From positions 5,861 to 14,125 of the forward strand of contig JAJYGJ010000118.1 of NCBI GenBank assembly GCA_021790695.1: a DNA stretch of 8,265 bases, given 5' to 3'. The DNA comes from Nitrospirota bacterium. GTDB taxonomy: Bacteria; Nitrospirota; Thermodesulfovibrionia; Thermodesulfovibrionales; JdFR-88. The notes beneath the pieces were generated by a model. It was not told the DNA's origin, searched no databases, and saw only the letters and a list, made by a program, of their open reading frames with translations. The translations under genes were made by a program, and so were the position numbers. Shown here piece by piece: positions 1 through 6,217 of the stretch (the stretch's first letter is position 1; each line of letters opens with the position of its first letter).

Positions 1-769
1 TGAAAATCCTGGAGGCGATTATGCCGATCTCGTAGAGCACTATGATCGCCACGGCCATCAGGGTCTGGTTAAATGCGTCCGGGGTGGGGGTGAGAACGGC
101 CGCTATGATGAAGGCGGCCAGGATGGCGTATTTCCTGTTTTTGGCCAGCGCGCCCGCGGAGACGAACCCCATCCTTGTCAGCAGCACCATGAACATGGGC
201 AGTTCGAAAACGACGCCGAAGGCAAGGATGAACTTCAGGCAGAAATCCATGTAATTGCCGACTGATATCATCGGTTTGACGTACTGGATTTTATAGGTCA
301 GCAGAAAATCGAGCGCAAAGGGCAGCACCACCAGGTAGCAGAAAGCCGCCCCGGCGGCGAAAAGCACCGAGCCCCCCAGGACGAACGGGGCGACAAGCAT
401 CTTTTCCTTCGAGACAAGCCCCGGCGAGATGAACTTCCATACCTGTTGCAGTACAAGCGGAAGAGACACTATCAGGCCGGCTATGGCGGAGATTTTAATG
501 TACATCCAGAAGGCCTCGGCCGGGGCCAGGAACACGAGCTCGGTCGTGGACGCCCGTTTGATAAGGTGGTAGTACGGATAAACGAGGTCCAGCCTCGGGT
601 AGAATTTCATCGGCACGACGAGCAGCCTGAAGATGAACCCGGAATAATAGAAACACACGCAAAAGGCGATGAAAAACACCGTGAGCGCGACCAGGAGCCT
701 CTTCCTGAGCTCGCCCAGGTGCTCGGTGAGGGGCATCTTGGTATCGAGGGGCATCCCGGTATCAGTCAT
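1..769 (-). CDS. tatC: Sec-independent (twin-arginine) translocase subunit TatC, 3' end beyond window
   Basis: TatC is the polytopic inner-membrane receptor that binds twin-arginine signal peptides and, with TatA/TatB, exports folded proteins. I translated the frame from the ATG at 769: 256 codons with no stop before the window edge. Visible family marks are HLGELRKRL (17-25, Glu20 matching E. coli Glu15), LAPAEAFWMYIK (81-92), the P..LQQVWKFISPGL segment (about 106-118), KEK with Glu122 (matching E. coli Glu103), FGVVFELP (184-191, Glu189), LTPTPDAFNQT (226-236) and YEIGIIASRIF at the edge. Six hydrophobic segments can be placed. E. coli TatC ends some 20 residues after the equivalent point, so only the tail is probably missing. 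The start overlaps the end of the tatA/B gene by 8 nt (ATGACTGA), which suggests translational coupling. A GGAG about 13 nt upstream is a mediocre ribosome site. The identification is secure. Met6 and Met12 are alternative starts, Met12 being closest to the family's usual N-terminus. Confidence 0.96.
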   Translation of the reverse strand, partial: MTDTGMPLDTKMPLTEHLGELRKRLLVALTVFFIAFCVCFYYSGFIFRLLVVPMKFYPRLDLVYPYYHLIKRASTTELVFLAPAEAFWMYIKISAIAGLIVSLPLVLQQVWKFISPGLVSKEKMLVAPFVLGGSVLFAAGAAFCYLVVLPFALDFLLTYKIQYVKPMISVGNYMDFCLKFILAFGVVFELPMFMVLLTRMGFVSAGALAKNRKYAILAAFIIAAVLTPTPDAFNQTLMAVAIIVLYEIGIIASRIF

Positions 770-1073
770 TTATGTCCGTGTGCTCCGCCTTCATGCCGCC
801 ATCGGCTTCCTGCGGGGCCGCCGTCTCCTTTTTTTGGGCGGAAGCGGCCCCCCCTCCCGGGCCCTGCGCCTCCGTTTTCCCGCCCGGTTCCCGCTCAACT
901 TCCTCCTCGGCCCGAAGCTCCCGGTCTATTTCGAGCCTGGCCTCCATGAGCGCGCGCCTGATCTGCCCCAGTATCCTGCCCGCCTTTCTTGCGACTTCCG
1001 GCAGCTTTTTGGGTCCCACAACCAGGAGGGCCACAAGGAAGATGACGAGGATTTCCTGAATATCGCCGAACAT
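762..1073 (-). CDS. tatB: Twin-arginine translocase TatA/TatB family protein, TatB-like
   Basis: This is a small single-span Tat component of 103 residues. It begins MFGDIQEILVIF, followed by a hydrophobic helix (about 5-19), the Gly20-Pro21 hinge, KKLPEVARK, and then a charged amphipathic helix (about 26-60). The tail from about 63 is low-complexity, rich in Gly, Ala, Lys and Glu, and probably disordered. The N-terminal acidic residue (Glu7), the long amphipathic helix (RLEIDRELRAEEE) and the length, above a typical TatA, favour TatB. In lineages with one shared subunit it could serve both roles, so the A/B distinction is tentative. A frame extending upstream to a TTG at 1103 exists, but TatA/B proteins begin at the MFG motif. 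AGGGAAG lies 8 nt before the ATG at 1073, and this site sits in an inverted-repeat arm (1083-1093). The gene overlaps tatC by 8 nt. Confidence 0.9.
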   Translation of the reverse strand: MFGDIQEILVIFLVALLVVGPKKLPEVARKAGRILGQIRRALMEARLEIDRELRAEEEVEREPGGKTEAQGPGGGAASAQKKETAAPQEADGGMKAEHTDIND

Positions 1074-1082
1074 TAATTTATC

Positions 1083-1130
1083 TTCCCTGCGGCAAGCCGG
1101 CAACGACTCGACTCCCCGAGCCGCAGGGAA
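1083..1130 (-). promoter_or_regulatory. 11-bp perfect inverted repeat overlapping the tatA/B ribosome-binding site
   Basis: TTCCCTGCGGC (1083-1093) and GCCGCAGGGAA (1120-1130) are exact reverse complements separated by 26 nt. In the minus-strand mRNA the second arm contains the AGGGAA Shine-Dalgarno region of the gene starting at 1073, so a folded stem would mask the ribosome site. That the repeat exists is certain; a regulatory role is inferred. No uridine run follows directly in the minus direction, so an intrinsic terminator reading into tat is unlikely. Confidence 0.5.
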
Positions 1131-1167
1131 TCTGATATAAGGATTTTTTTAATTTTCATTATGTTCG

Positions 1168-1205
1168 CTCGCTCGACCCCGTGGCGAGTCCTGCGATACG
1201 CAGGA
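1168..1205. repeat. Two adjacent small hairpins in the tat leader region
   Basis: TCCTGCG (1189-1195), ATA, CGCAGGA (1199-1205) forms a perfect 7-bp stem with a 3-nt loop. Immediately beside it, CTCGC (1168-1172) and GCGAG (1184-1188) can form a 5-bp stem with an 11-nt loop. Neither is followed by a T run close enough for a convincing intrinsic terminator on either strand. They could be leader-RNA structure or the remnant of a repeat; no function can be assigned. Confidence 0.4.
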
Positions 1206-1225
1206 GAATACGCCCGCTATCATTT

Positions 1226-1231
1226 ATTATA
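1226..1231 (-). promoter_or_regulatory. Candidate -10 element for the tat genes
   Basis: A perfect TATAAT reads on the minus strand (1231 down to 1226) within an AT-rich stretch (AAAATTTGTATAATAAATG). It would start a transcript near 1219 with a leader of roughly 145 nt before the tatA/B start at 1073. No good -35 hexamer is seen 16-18 nt upstream (AGCTGG or neighbours), so the call rests on the -10 match and on its being the only intergenic gap in the window. Confidence 0.3.
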
Positions 1232-1247
1232 CAAATTTTGAGGGCGT

Positions 1248-1267
1248 CCCAGCTTGGTTTAGCCGGG
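1248..1267 (-). terminator. Weak stem-loop just after the barrel gene stop codon
   Basis: In the minus-strand transcript, CCCGGCU, AAACCA, AGCUGGG can form a 7-bp stem with one G-U pair. It begins 3 nt after the TAA of the barrel gene (1273-1271). No continuous U tract follows (ACGCCCTCAAAATTTG), so it is at best a weak or factor-assisted terminator, or simply a 3'-end stabilising hairpin. Confidence 0.25.
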
Positions 1268-1270
1268 CGT

Positions 1271-2056
1271 TTAGCTTCCGAAACCCCTGGCGATCGCCCC
1301 GAAGGAAGCCCCGATGGAGAAGATGATGCGGAATTTGGGGTGCCTGTTTTTCAGGTCAAAACCTATGCCGAACGTATTGAAAATGTCCCCGCTTGAAAGC
1401 CGGTAGCCAAACCGGACCTCCGAGAGGTCCACCGTGTTCGTGACGGCGCTCTTTCTCAACTGGAATTCCCCCAGCATCCGCAGGCTATGCGTGGCCGCGA
1501 ACTCCAGCCCGCTCAAAAAGTCTACCTCGTCGTGAAGGCTGCCCTTCCCCGAGACTGTATATATGAGGTTCGCGTGCGCCAGAAGGGGGCCCAGCGGACG
1601 GCTCAGGGCCAGGCCGCCGCCCCCTCCCCCGTCCCGGCTCAGACTGCCTTCGCCGGTCGGCAGATACCCGAAAACAAGCACCGCGACCGCCGGCCTGTAC
1701 CTGCCGGTGTCCAAAAACCTGTACTTGAAGGCGCCCCCCAGGTCCTCGAACCCGCTGCCTCCTTCGATGCCGTCCAGGTAAGGAAGATCAGCCGTCAGTT
1801 CCGCCCGGCTCGAAATGCCGTATGAGAAACCCAGGGTGTGACGATAAAAACTGGGGTCCTTCGAGCGCTCTATGGTATACGCGATGGAAGTGCCGCCCTT
1901 GGGAAGGGAAAACGCGGAAAAGGTGCTGAAGACGGAATAGGGGGCCAGGGGCCGGACCAGGCCAAGCTCATCATCGGCCGCATGCGAACGGCCGGCCAGG
2001 AAGAAGAAAAAGAGCAAAAAAAAAGCAAACGCCCTTTTCGCTTTCGCTTTTTTCAT
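1271..2056 (-). CDS. Putative outer-membrane beta-barrel protein of unknown function
   Basis: I do not recognise a named gene. The 261-residue product starts with a classic signal peptide: MKKAKAKR, a very Phe-rich core (about 9-20), then SHA with cleavage likely after Ala26. The mature part alternates short amphipathic strands and turns. The layout is a GFSYGISSRAELTADLPYLDG-like block, then GFEDLGGAFKYRFLD, a GYLPTGEG turn, a six-glycine stretch, a PLGPLLAHANLIYTVSG strand pair, and LLGEFQLRKS-type strands. This layout resembles the putative transporter/MetA-pathway barrel family (PF13557-like), which is inferred from pattern only. Start: the ATG at 2056 is 1 nt after the mfd stop and gives the clean signal peptide. 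A GTG at 2083, inside the end of mfd, would add nine residues and cannot be excluded. No good ribosome site lies close to the ATG, so coupling to mfd translation is likely. A T9 run lies in the signal-peptide codons (2016-2024). Confidence 0.7.
   Translation of the reverse strand: MKKAKAKRAFAFFLLFFFFLAGRSHAADDELGLVRPLAPYSVFSTFSAFSLPKGGTSIAYTIERSKDPSFYRHTLGFSYGISSRAELTADLPYLDGIEGGSGFEDLGGAFKYRFLDTGRYRPAVAVLVFGYLPTGEGSLSRDGGGGGGLALSRPLGPLLAHANLIYTVSGKGSLHDEVDFLSGLEFAATHSLRMLGEFQLRKSAVTNTVDLSEVRFGYRLSSGDIFNTFGIGFDLKNRHPKFRIIFSIGASFGAIARGFGS
2016..2024 (-). repeat. Nine-base homopolymer (T9 on the coding strand) in signal-peptide codons
   Basis: An uninterrupted A9 on the plus strand (T9 on the coding strand) spans the Ala-Phe-Phe-Leu codons of the barrel protein's signal peptide. 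Such runs are prone to slippage. A change of one or two bases here would put nearly the whole protein out of frame. Whether this gene actually varies is not shown by one sequence. Confidence 0.45.
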
Positions 2057-2057
2057 G

Positions 2058-5000
2058 CTAGAACATAACAAAATCCTTCTCACCTGTCAAATGGCCGAGC
2101 ACCTCAAAGACGTCCCTCAGGGCCTTCCTCTCGGACACCTGCACCTCAAAACCCTCCGGGAAGAACCTGATCCTCTCCCCGAAGCCCTTCAGGAGGGCGT
2201 CCACAGGCGGAAAGGCCCCGGCCGCCATAAGGAACCTCGCCCTGCCGTCCATCTGCTCGATCCCGGCCACCGAGGCGCGCCCGCAGGCCGCCCGGAGCTG
2301 CATGACGCGGATCAGGTTTTTCACCTCGTCCGGAAGGGGCCCGAACCTCTCGGCGCACTCCTCCGCGATCTTCCTGAGCCCCGCGGCATCCTCCGAGGCC
2401 GCGATCCTGCGGTAGAAACCGAGCCTCAGGGAGACGTCCTCCATGTAGGACTCCGGTATCAGGGCGTCCACATTAAGCGTCACCGGCGGCATGACCTTTT
2501 CCCTTATCTCTATCCCTTTAAGCTCCGCGACCGCCCGTTCCAGAAGCTCCGTGTACATCTCGAACCCGATGTCGTTGATATAGCCGGACTGCTCCGGGCC
2601 CAGCAGGTTGCCGGCCCCCCTTATCTCCAGGTCCTTCATCGCCACCCTGAAGCCGGCGCCCAGATAACTCAGCTCCTCAAGGGCGGCGAGCCTCTTTTTG
2701 GCGTCGTCGGTGATCGCGTCCCCGCCCGGTATGAGAAACCACGCGTGGGCGGCAACCCCTCCCCTGCCCACTCTTCCCCTCAACTGGTAGAGGTCCGCAA
2801 GGCCCATCATATCGGCCCTGTCCACGATTATGGTGTTGGCCGTCGGGATGTCGATGCCGGAGCCTATGATGGCGGTCGAAAGCAACAGGTCCAGATCTCC
2901 GTCCATGAACCTTATCATCACGCGTTCGAGTTCGCTTTCCTTCATCCGCCCGTGGGCCATCCCCATCCGCACGCCGGGGAAAAGCTCAAGCAGAAGCTCC
3001 ATTATCCGGTGGATGTCCTCTATGCGGTTATGGACGAAAAATATCTGCCCGCCCCTTGAAAGCTCGGCGGAGACGGCCTGCTTTATCACCTCCCTGCCGA
3101 AGACGGATATCGTGCTTCGGACGGCAAGCCTCTCCTCGGGCGGCGTTTCTATGACGCTTAAATCCCTTATGCCCGCAAGCGCCATCTGAAAGGTCCTCGG
3201 TATCGGGGTGGCCGTGAGCATGAGCACGTCCACGCCCCGGCTTACCCCCTTTATCCATTCCTTCTGGGCGACCCCGAAGCGGTGCTCCTCATCAATCACG
3301 AGGAGCCCCAGGTTTTTGAAGCTCAGGCCGGCCTTGAGGATGGAATGCGTGCCTATCAGTATATCAACCTCGCCCTTTTCGAAGGCCTCGAACGTGCGCC
3401 GGCTTTCGGCCTTCTGCTTGAACCGGCTCGAGTAATCTATCCGCACCGGGAAGGCCGCGAACCTGGCGGTGAAATTCCTCCTGTGCTGCTCGCAAAGAAG
3501 CGTCGTCGGCACAAGGACCACCACCTGTTTTGCGTCATAGACGGCCTTGAACGCCGCCCGCATGGCCACCTCCGTCTTGCCGTAGCCCACGTCCCCGCAG
3601 AGGAGCCGTTCCATCGCGCGCGGCTCCTCCATGTCTTTTTTCACCTCGGAGACCGCCCTCGCCTGGTCCGGCGTCAGCTCATAGGGGAAAAAACCGTCGA
3701 ATTCCCTGTGAAGCTCCGTATCGGGGCTGAAAGCAAAACCCTTTGCGACCTGCCTTTCGGCATGGACTTTCAGGAGCTTTTCAGCCATCTCCCGGAGCCT
3801 TTTCTGCGCCTTTGCCTTCCTGCGCTCCCATGCCTTTCCCCCGAGCCGGTCAAGCTGGGGTTTCACGCCGCCATCCGGGTTCTTGTACTTGTGGATTTTC
3901 TCTATCGCGTAAAGGGGAAGGTATATCTTAGACCCCTCGGCGTATTCGATTATGAGGAGATCGGTCCTCGGCGCGGCGCCGGCCGCCGCCTGCTGCTTCG
4001 CAAAACCCAGGAACCTGCCGATTCCGTGATCGTGGTGGACTACGTAGTCGCCGCCCTGAAGGTCGTCTATGGTCTGAAGGAGCCCGGATATCTTCGACCT
4101 GGCCGTCGGCTTCCAGGCCGGCTTCTCCCCGAACAGGTCCCTGTCGGTGACGATGAAGACCCCCGCCTCGGGCCTCCGGAGGTCCTTGCTCCCGTTTTTA
4201 AGGGCGAACCCCGCCGAAAGCCCGCCGGAAAACACGGTCGCGCAAAGGCCCCCCTCGTACCGCATGACATCCGCCGGCTCCATCACGGGCATGTGAAGCC
4301 CGTCTTCCCGGAGGACATTTTTGACCCGCTCGGCCTGCGCGGGGGAAGAAAGGACAAGGAGGATTTCGGCCCCCGAATCCCTGAGCCTTCTGATGGACCG
4401 GGCAAGCTCGGTAACGCCGCGCCTCTCGTCATGCATCAGGCCGTAACCCGACAGGGGCAGGACCGGGGCGGAGGCGCCCTCAAGCGGCAGGCCGGAGAGG
4501 ACGACAGCGCCCCCGGGCAGGCCGGTGGCGTCTTCGAGGGCGAAGAGCCGGTATCCTCCGGTGTCCACCGGCCCCGGGGCTTCCTCCGGCTTTGCCAGGG
4601 AGCCGTCAGGCTCCCTCGCGGGCAGGATGGCAAGACGGAAGATGTCCTCCGTGTGCATCTGGCTTTCAACGTCAAAGAGCTTCATGCTGTCGATGTCGTC
4701 CCCGAAGAACTCCACGCGCACGGGGTCGTCCATCCCGGCCGGAAACACGTCCAGTATCCAGCCCTTCATCCTGAACTGCCCCGGCTGGCTCACAAGCGGG
4801 ACCGGCTTGTAACCCATTTTGAGCAGCCGCTCCTCGACCGTCCGCCTTTCGAACGAGCCCGGGTATGCGAGCCTTATGCATATATCCTCCAGGAGAGGGG
4901 CGGGCCACATGGGGGCCTCAAGCGCGGCCTTTGAAGTGACGATTACCCTGCCGGCCCGGCTGGGGTGCAGCGCGAATTCAGCCCGCTTGCCCGATACCCC

Positions 5001-5267
5001 GGGCCCGTCCGGCTCCGGCAGGAAGAAGACCTCCCGGCGCGCCGCGCCGAGAAGTGAAAGATAAAAGAGGAGATCTCTATGGAATTTTCGCGCGTCCGCT
5101 TCCCTCGGAGCGGCACAGCAGATGGGTTTTGCCTCCGGCCCTTCCCCGGCGGCCATGGCCAGCAGCAGCGAAGCGGAGGACCCTCTCAGGCCGTGTACCG
5201 GCAGGGACGCCGCCAGTGACGGGAAAACGCCCTTTTTAAACTCCTCAAGGCACTTTAACAGGACCAT
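2058..5267 (-). CDS. mfd: Transcription-repair coupling factor Mfd
   Basis: Mfd is a cytosolic DNA translocase that removes RNA polymerase stalled at lesions and recruits UvrA. This 1069-residue protein is slightly shorter than E. coli Mfd (1148). In order it shows a UvrB-like N-terminal module (about 1-330), which lacks a Walker A motif as usual in Mfd and carries the UvrA-binding-type block DVFPAGMDDPVRVEFFGDD (173-191). Next is the RNA-polymerase-interaction domain with GDYVVHHDHGIGRFLGF (406-422). RecG-type helicase lobes follow: FFPYELTPDQARAV (526-539), Walker A GDVGYGKT (558-565, Lys564), DEEH (659-662), TATPIPRT (685-692) and QLRGRVGR (828-835). The C-terminal TRCF domain is about 920-1050, with LRLGFYRRIA near 947-956. 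Motif V reads STAIIGSGIDIP, where the family normally has a Glu at the first Gly (residue 802). The start ATG at 5267 is 16 nt after the upstream gene's stop, with no strong ribosome site, so coupling is plausible. It ends in TAG. Confidence 0.97.
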   Translation of the reverse strand: MVLLKCLEEFKKGVFPSLAASLPVHGLRGSSASLLLAMAAGEGPEAKPICCAAPREADARKFHRDLLFYLSLLGAARREVFFLPEPDGPGVSGKRAEFALHPSRAGRVIVTSKAALEAPMWPAPLLEDICIRLAYPGSFERRTVEERLLKMGYKPVPLVSQPGQFRMKGWILDVFPAGMDDPVRVEFFGDDIDSMKLFDVESQMHTEDIFRLAILPAREPDGSLAKPEEAPGPVDTGGYRLFALEDATGLPGGAVVLSGLPLEGASAPVLPLSGYGLMHDERRGVTELARSIRRLRDSGAEILLVLSSPAQAERVKNVLREDGLHMPVMEPADVMRYEGGLCATVFSGGLSAGFALKNGSKDLRRPEAGVFIVTDRDLFGEKPAWKPTARSKISGLLQTIDDLQGGDYVVHHDHGIGRFLGFAKQQAAAGAAPRTDLLIIEYAEGSKIYLPLYAIEKIHKYKNPDGGVKPQLDRLGGKAWERRKAKAQKRLREMAEKLLKVHAERQVAKGFAFSPDTELHREFDGFFPYELTPDQARAVSEVKKDMEEPRAMERLLCGDVGYGKTEVAMRAAFKAVYDAKQVVVLVPTTLLCEQHRRNFTARFAAFPVRIDYSSRFKQKAESRRTFEAFEKGEVDILIGTHSILKAGLSFKNLGLLVIDEEHRFGVAQKEWIKGVSRGVDVLMLTATPIPRTFQMALAGIRDLSVIETPPEERLAVRSTISVFGREVIKQAVSAELSRGGQIFFVHNRIEDIHRIMELLLELFPGVRMGMAHGRMKESELERVMIRFMDGDLDLLLSTAIIGSGIDIPTANTIIVDRADMMGLADLYQLRGRVGRGGVAAHAWFLIPGGDAITDDAKKRLAALEELSYLGAGFRVAMKDLEIRGAGNLLGPEQSGYINDIGFEMYTELLERAVAELKGIEIREKVMPPVTLNVDALIPESYMEDVSLRLGFYRRIAASEDAAGLRKIAEECAERFGPLPDEVKNLIRVMQLRAACGRASVAGIEQMDGRARFLMAAGAFPPVDALLKGFGERIRFFPEGFEVQVSERKALRDVFEVLGHLTGEKDFVMF

Positions 5268-5283
5268 GGTCCGTGAACTGCAG

Positions 5284-5763
5284 TCACTTCCGCAGCCGTC
5301 CGATTTTCTCCATCACGCGGGTCGTCGAAAAGCCTTTCACGAAGGGCAGGGAGCGGGTCGCAGGCACTATGTCCGAACCCACGATGTCTTTTTTCTTCCA
5401 GTCGCCGCCCTTTACCAGCACGTCCGGCTTTATATACCCGATAAGCTCGTATGGGGTCTCTTCGTCGAAAACAGTAACATAATCCACCATCCGCAGGGCG
5501 GCAAGGACTTCCGCCCTGTCTTTCTCCGCGTTTACGGGCCGGCCGGGTTTTATCTTGGAGACGGAACGGTCGGAATTGAGGCCCACTACGAGGATGTCCC
5601 CGAGACTTTTGGCCTTTGCGAGATAGCGGACGTGCCCCGGATGGATGATATCGAAGCACCCGTTCGTGAAGACTATGCGAGGCCCCCCCTGGGCGAAGCG
5701 CCCGCCCTTTTTAAGCCCCGCCAGCTCTTTTTTAAGCGCCTGCCGTCTTAGTATCTTCCCCAT
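5284..5763 (-). CDS. rfaE2: D-glycero-beta-D-manno-heptose 1-phosphate adenylyltransferase (RfaE2/HldE C-terminal type)
   Basis: This enzyme transfers AMP from ATP to heptose 1-phosphate, giving the ADP-heptose precursor for the LPS inner core; it is cytosolic. The 159-residue protein is a stand-alone adenylyltransferase domain; no heptose kinase half is fused to it. It shows FTNGCFDIIHPGHVRYL with the HxGH nucleotidyltransferase motif (41-44), GLNSDRSV (61-68), PGRPVNAEKDRAEVLAAL (73-90), VDYVTVFDEETP (93-104), PDVLVKGGDW (113-122) and GFSTT (144-148). This run of motifs separates it from other small cytidylyl/adenylyltransferases. The stretch between IVG (127-129) and GFSTT is about three residues shorter than I expect, lacking the usual Gly-Gly. 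The ATG at 5763 lies inside the NUDIX gene (32-nt overlap). GGGGAGGG (5775-5782) precedes it by 11 nt, and no other Met occurs before residue 92, which fixes the start. The heptose kinase and isomerase genes are not in this window. Confidence 0.92.
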   Translation of the reverse strand: MGKILRRQALKKELAGLKKGGRFAQGGPRIVFTNGCFDIIHPGHVRYLAKAKSLGDILVVGLNSDRSVSKIKPGRPVNAEKDRAEVLAALRMVDYVTVFDEETPYELIGYIKPDVLVKGGDWKKKDIVGSDIVPATRSLPFVKGFSTTRVMEKIGRLRK

Positions 5764-6217
5764 GGGCGGCCGCGCCCTCCCCTGTCCTCTTCAGCATTTC
5801 CCACGCCTTCTCCAGCATCTCGCGGTCTCCCTTGTAAGTGGTGGCCCTGAGCGCTTCCCCGATGGGAAACCACGCCGCGCTGTCCACCTCGCGGTCATGG
5901 CCGCTCGTGCTTCCGCCCAGGCACCTCATGAGATAAAAATGCACGGTTTTCTTGCACCGCGCCTTCTCCGGGACGAGATAGTACCAGTATGTGATTTCGC
6001 CCAGCCTGCCCTCAAGTCCGGCTTTGAGCCCGGTCTCCTCGGAGACTTCCCGCAGGGCGGTCTCTTCGAGTTTTTCCCCCTTGTCGACGGTGCCTTTGGG
6101 CAGCGTCCATATCTTTCCGCCCTTCACCGAGATGAGCGCAACCTCCGGGCCTTTCGGGGTCAGCCTGTAGACGACCCCCCCGGCCGAAGTCTGTATCTTT
6201 ACCGGGGTGGGCTTCAA
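5732..6217 (-). CDS. NUDIX hydrolase
   Basis: NUDIX enzymes hydrolyse nucleoside diphosphates linked to another moiety. The 161-residue protein has a perfect NUDIX box: Gly42, five residues, Glu48, seven residues, Arg56-Glu57-Val58, then Glu60-Glu61-x-Gly63-Leu64. It is preceded by the strand SAGGVVYR (11-18) and WTLPKG (37-42). KKTVHFYLMRCLGG and REVDSAAWFP later in the chain recall the diadenosine-polyphosphate hydrolase-like subgroup, but the substrate cannot be read from sequence; an ADP-sugar is an alternative. Only a TTG (6217-6215), directly after the TAG of rseP, offers a start before the fold. That frame is the same as rseP, so the two genes are separated by one in-frame amber codon. 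A G-rich GGGGGCGGC upstream may act as ribosome site. The C-terminal tail after about 145 is Gly/Ala-rich and overlaps rfaE2 by 32 nt. Confidence 0.9.
   Translation of the reverse strand: MKPTPVKIQTSAGGVVYRLTPKGPEVALISVKGGKIWTLPKGTVDKGEKLEETALREVSEETGLKAGLEGRLGEITYWYYLVPEKARCKKTVHFYLMRCLGGSTSGHDREVDSAAWFPIGEALRATTYKGDREMLEKAWEMLKRTGEGAAAHGEDTKTAGA

Noticed and set aside
446..1076. Overlapping plus-strand frames across tatC and tatA/B.
   Set aside because: Their translations are low-complexity Pro/Arg/Ser-rich, while the minus-strand frames give textbook Tat motifs.
1074..1103. Upstream TTG start adding ten residues to the tatA/B protein.
   Set aside because: TatA/B proteins begin at the MFG-type motif, and AGGGAAG at 8 nt supports the ATG at 1073.
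1083..1156. Plus-strand intrinsic terminator made of the 11-bp inverted repeat and the T7 run at 1144-1150.
   Set aside because: The T run starts 13 nt after the stem, too far for a standard intrinsic terminator, and no plus-strand gene ends here.
3282..4934. 550-codon open frame on the plus strand opposite mfd (also 2055-3059).
   Set aside because: Antisense shadow: it lies wholly or almost wholly within the well-supported mfd frame, and its translation is Pro/Arg/His/Gly-rich with no recognisable domain. Long opposite frames are expected from GC-rich third positions.
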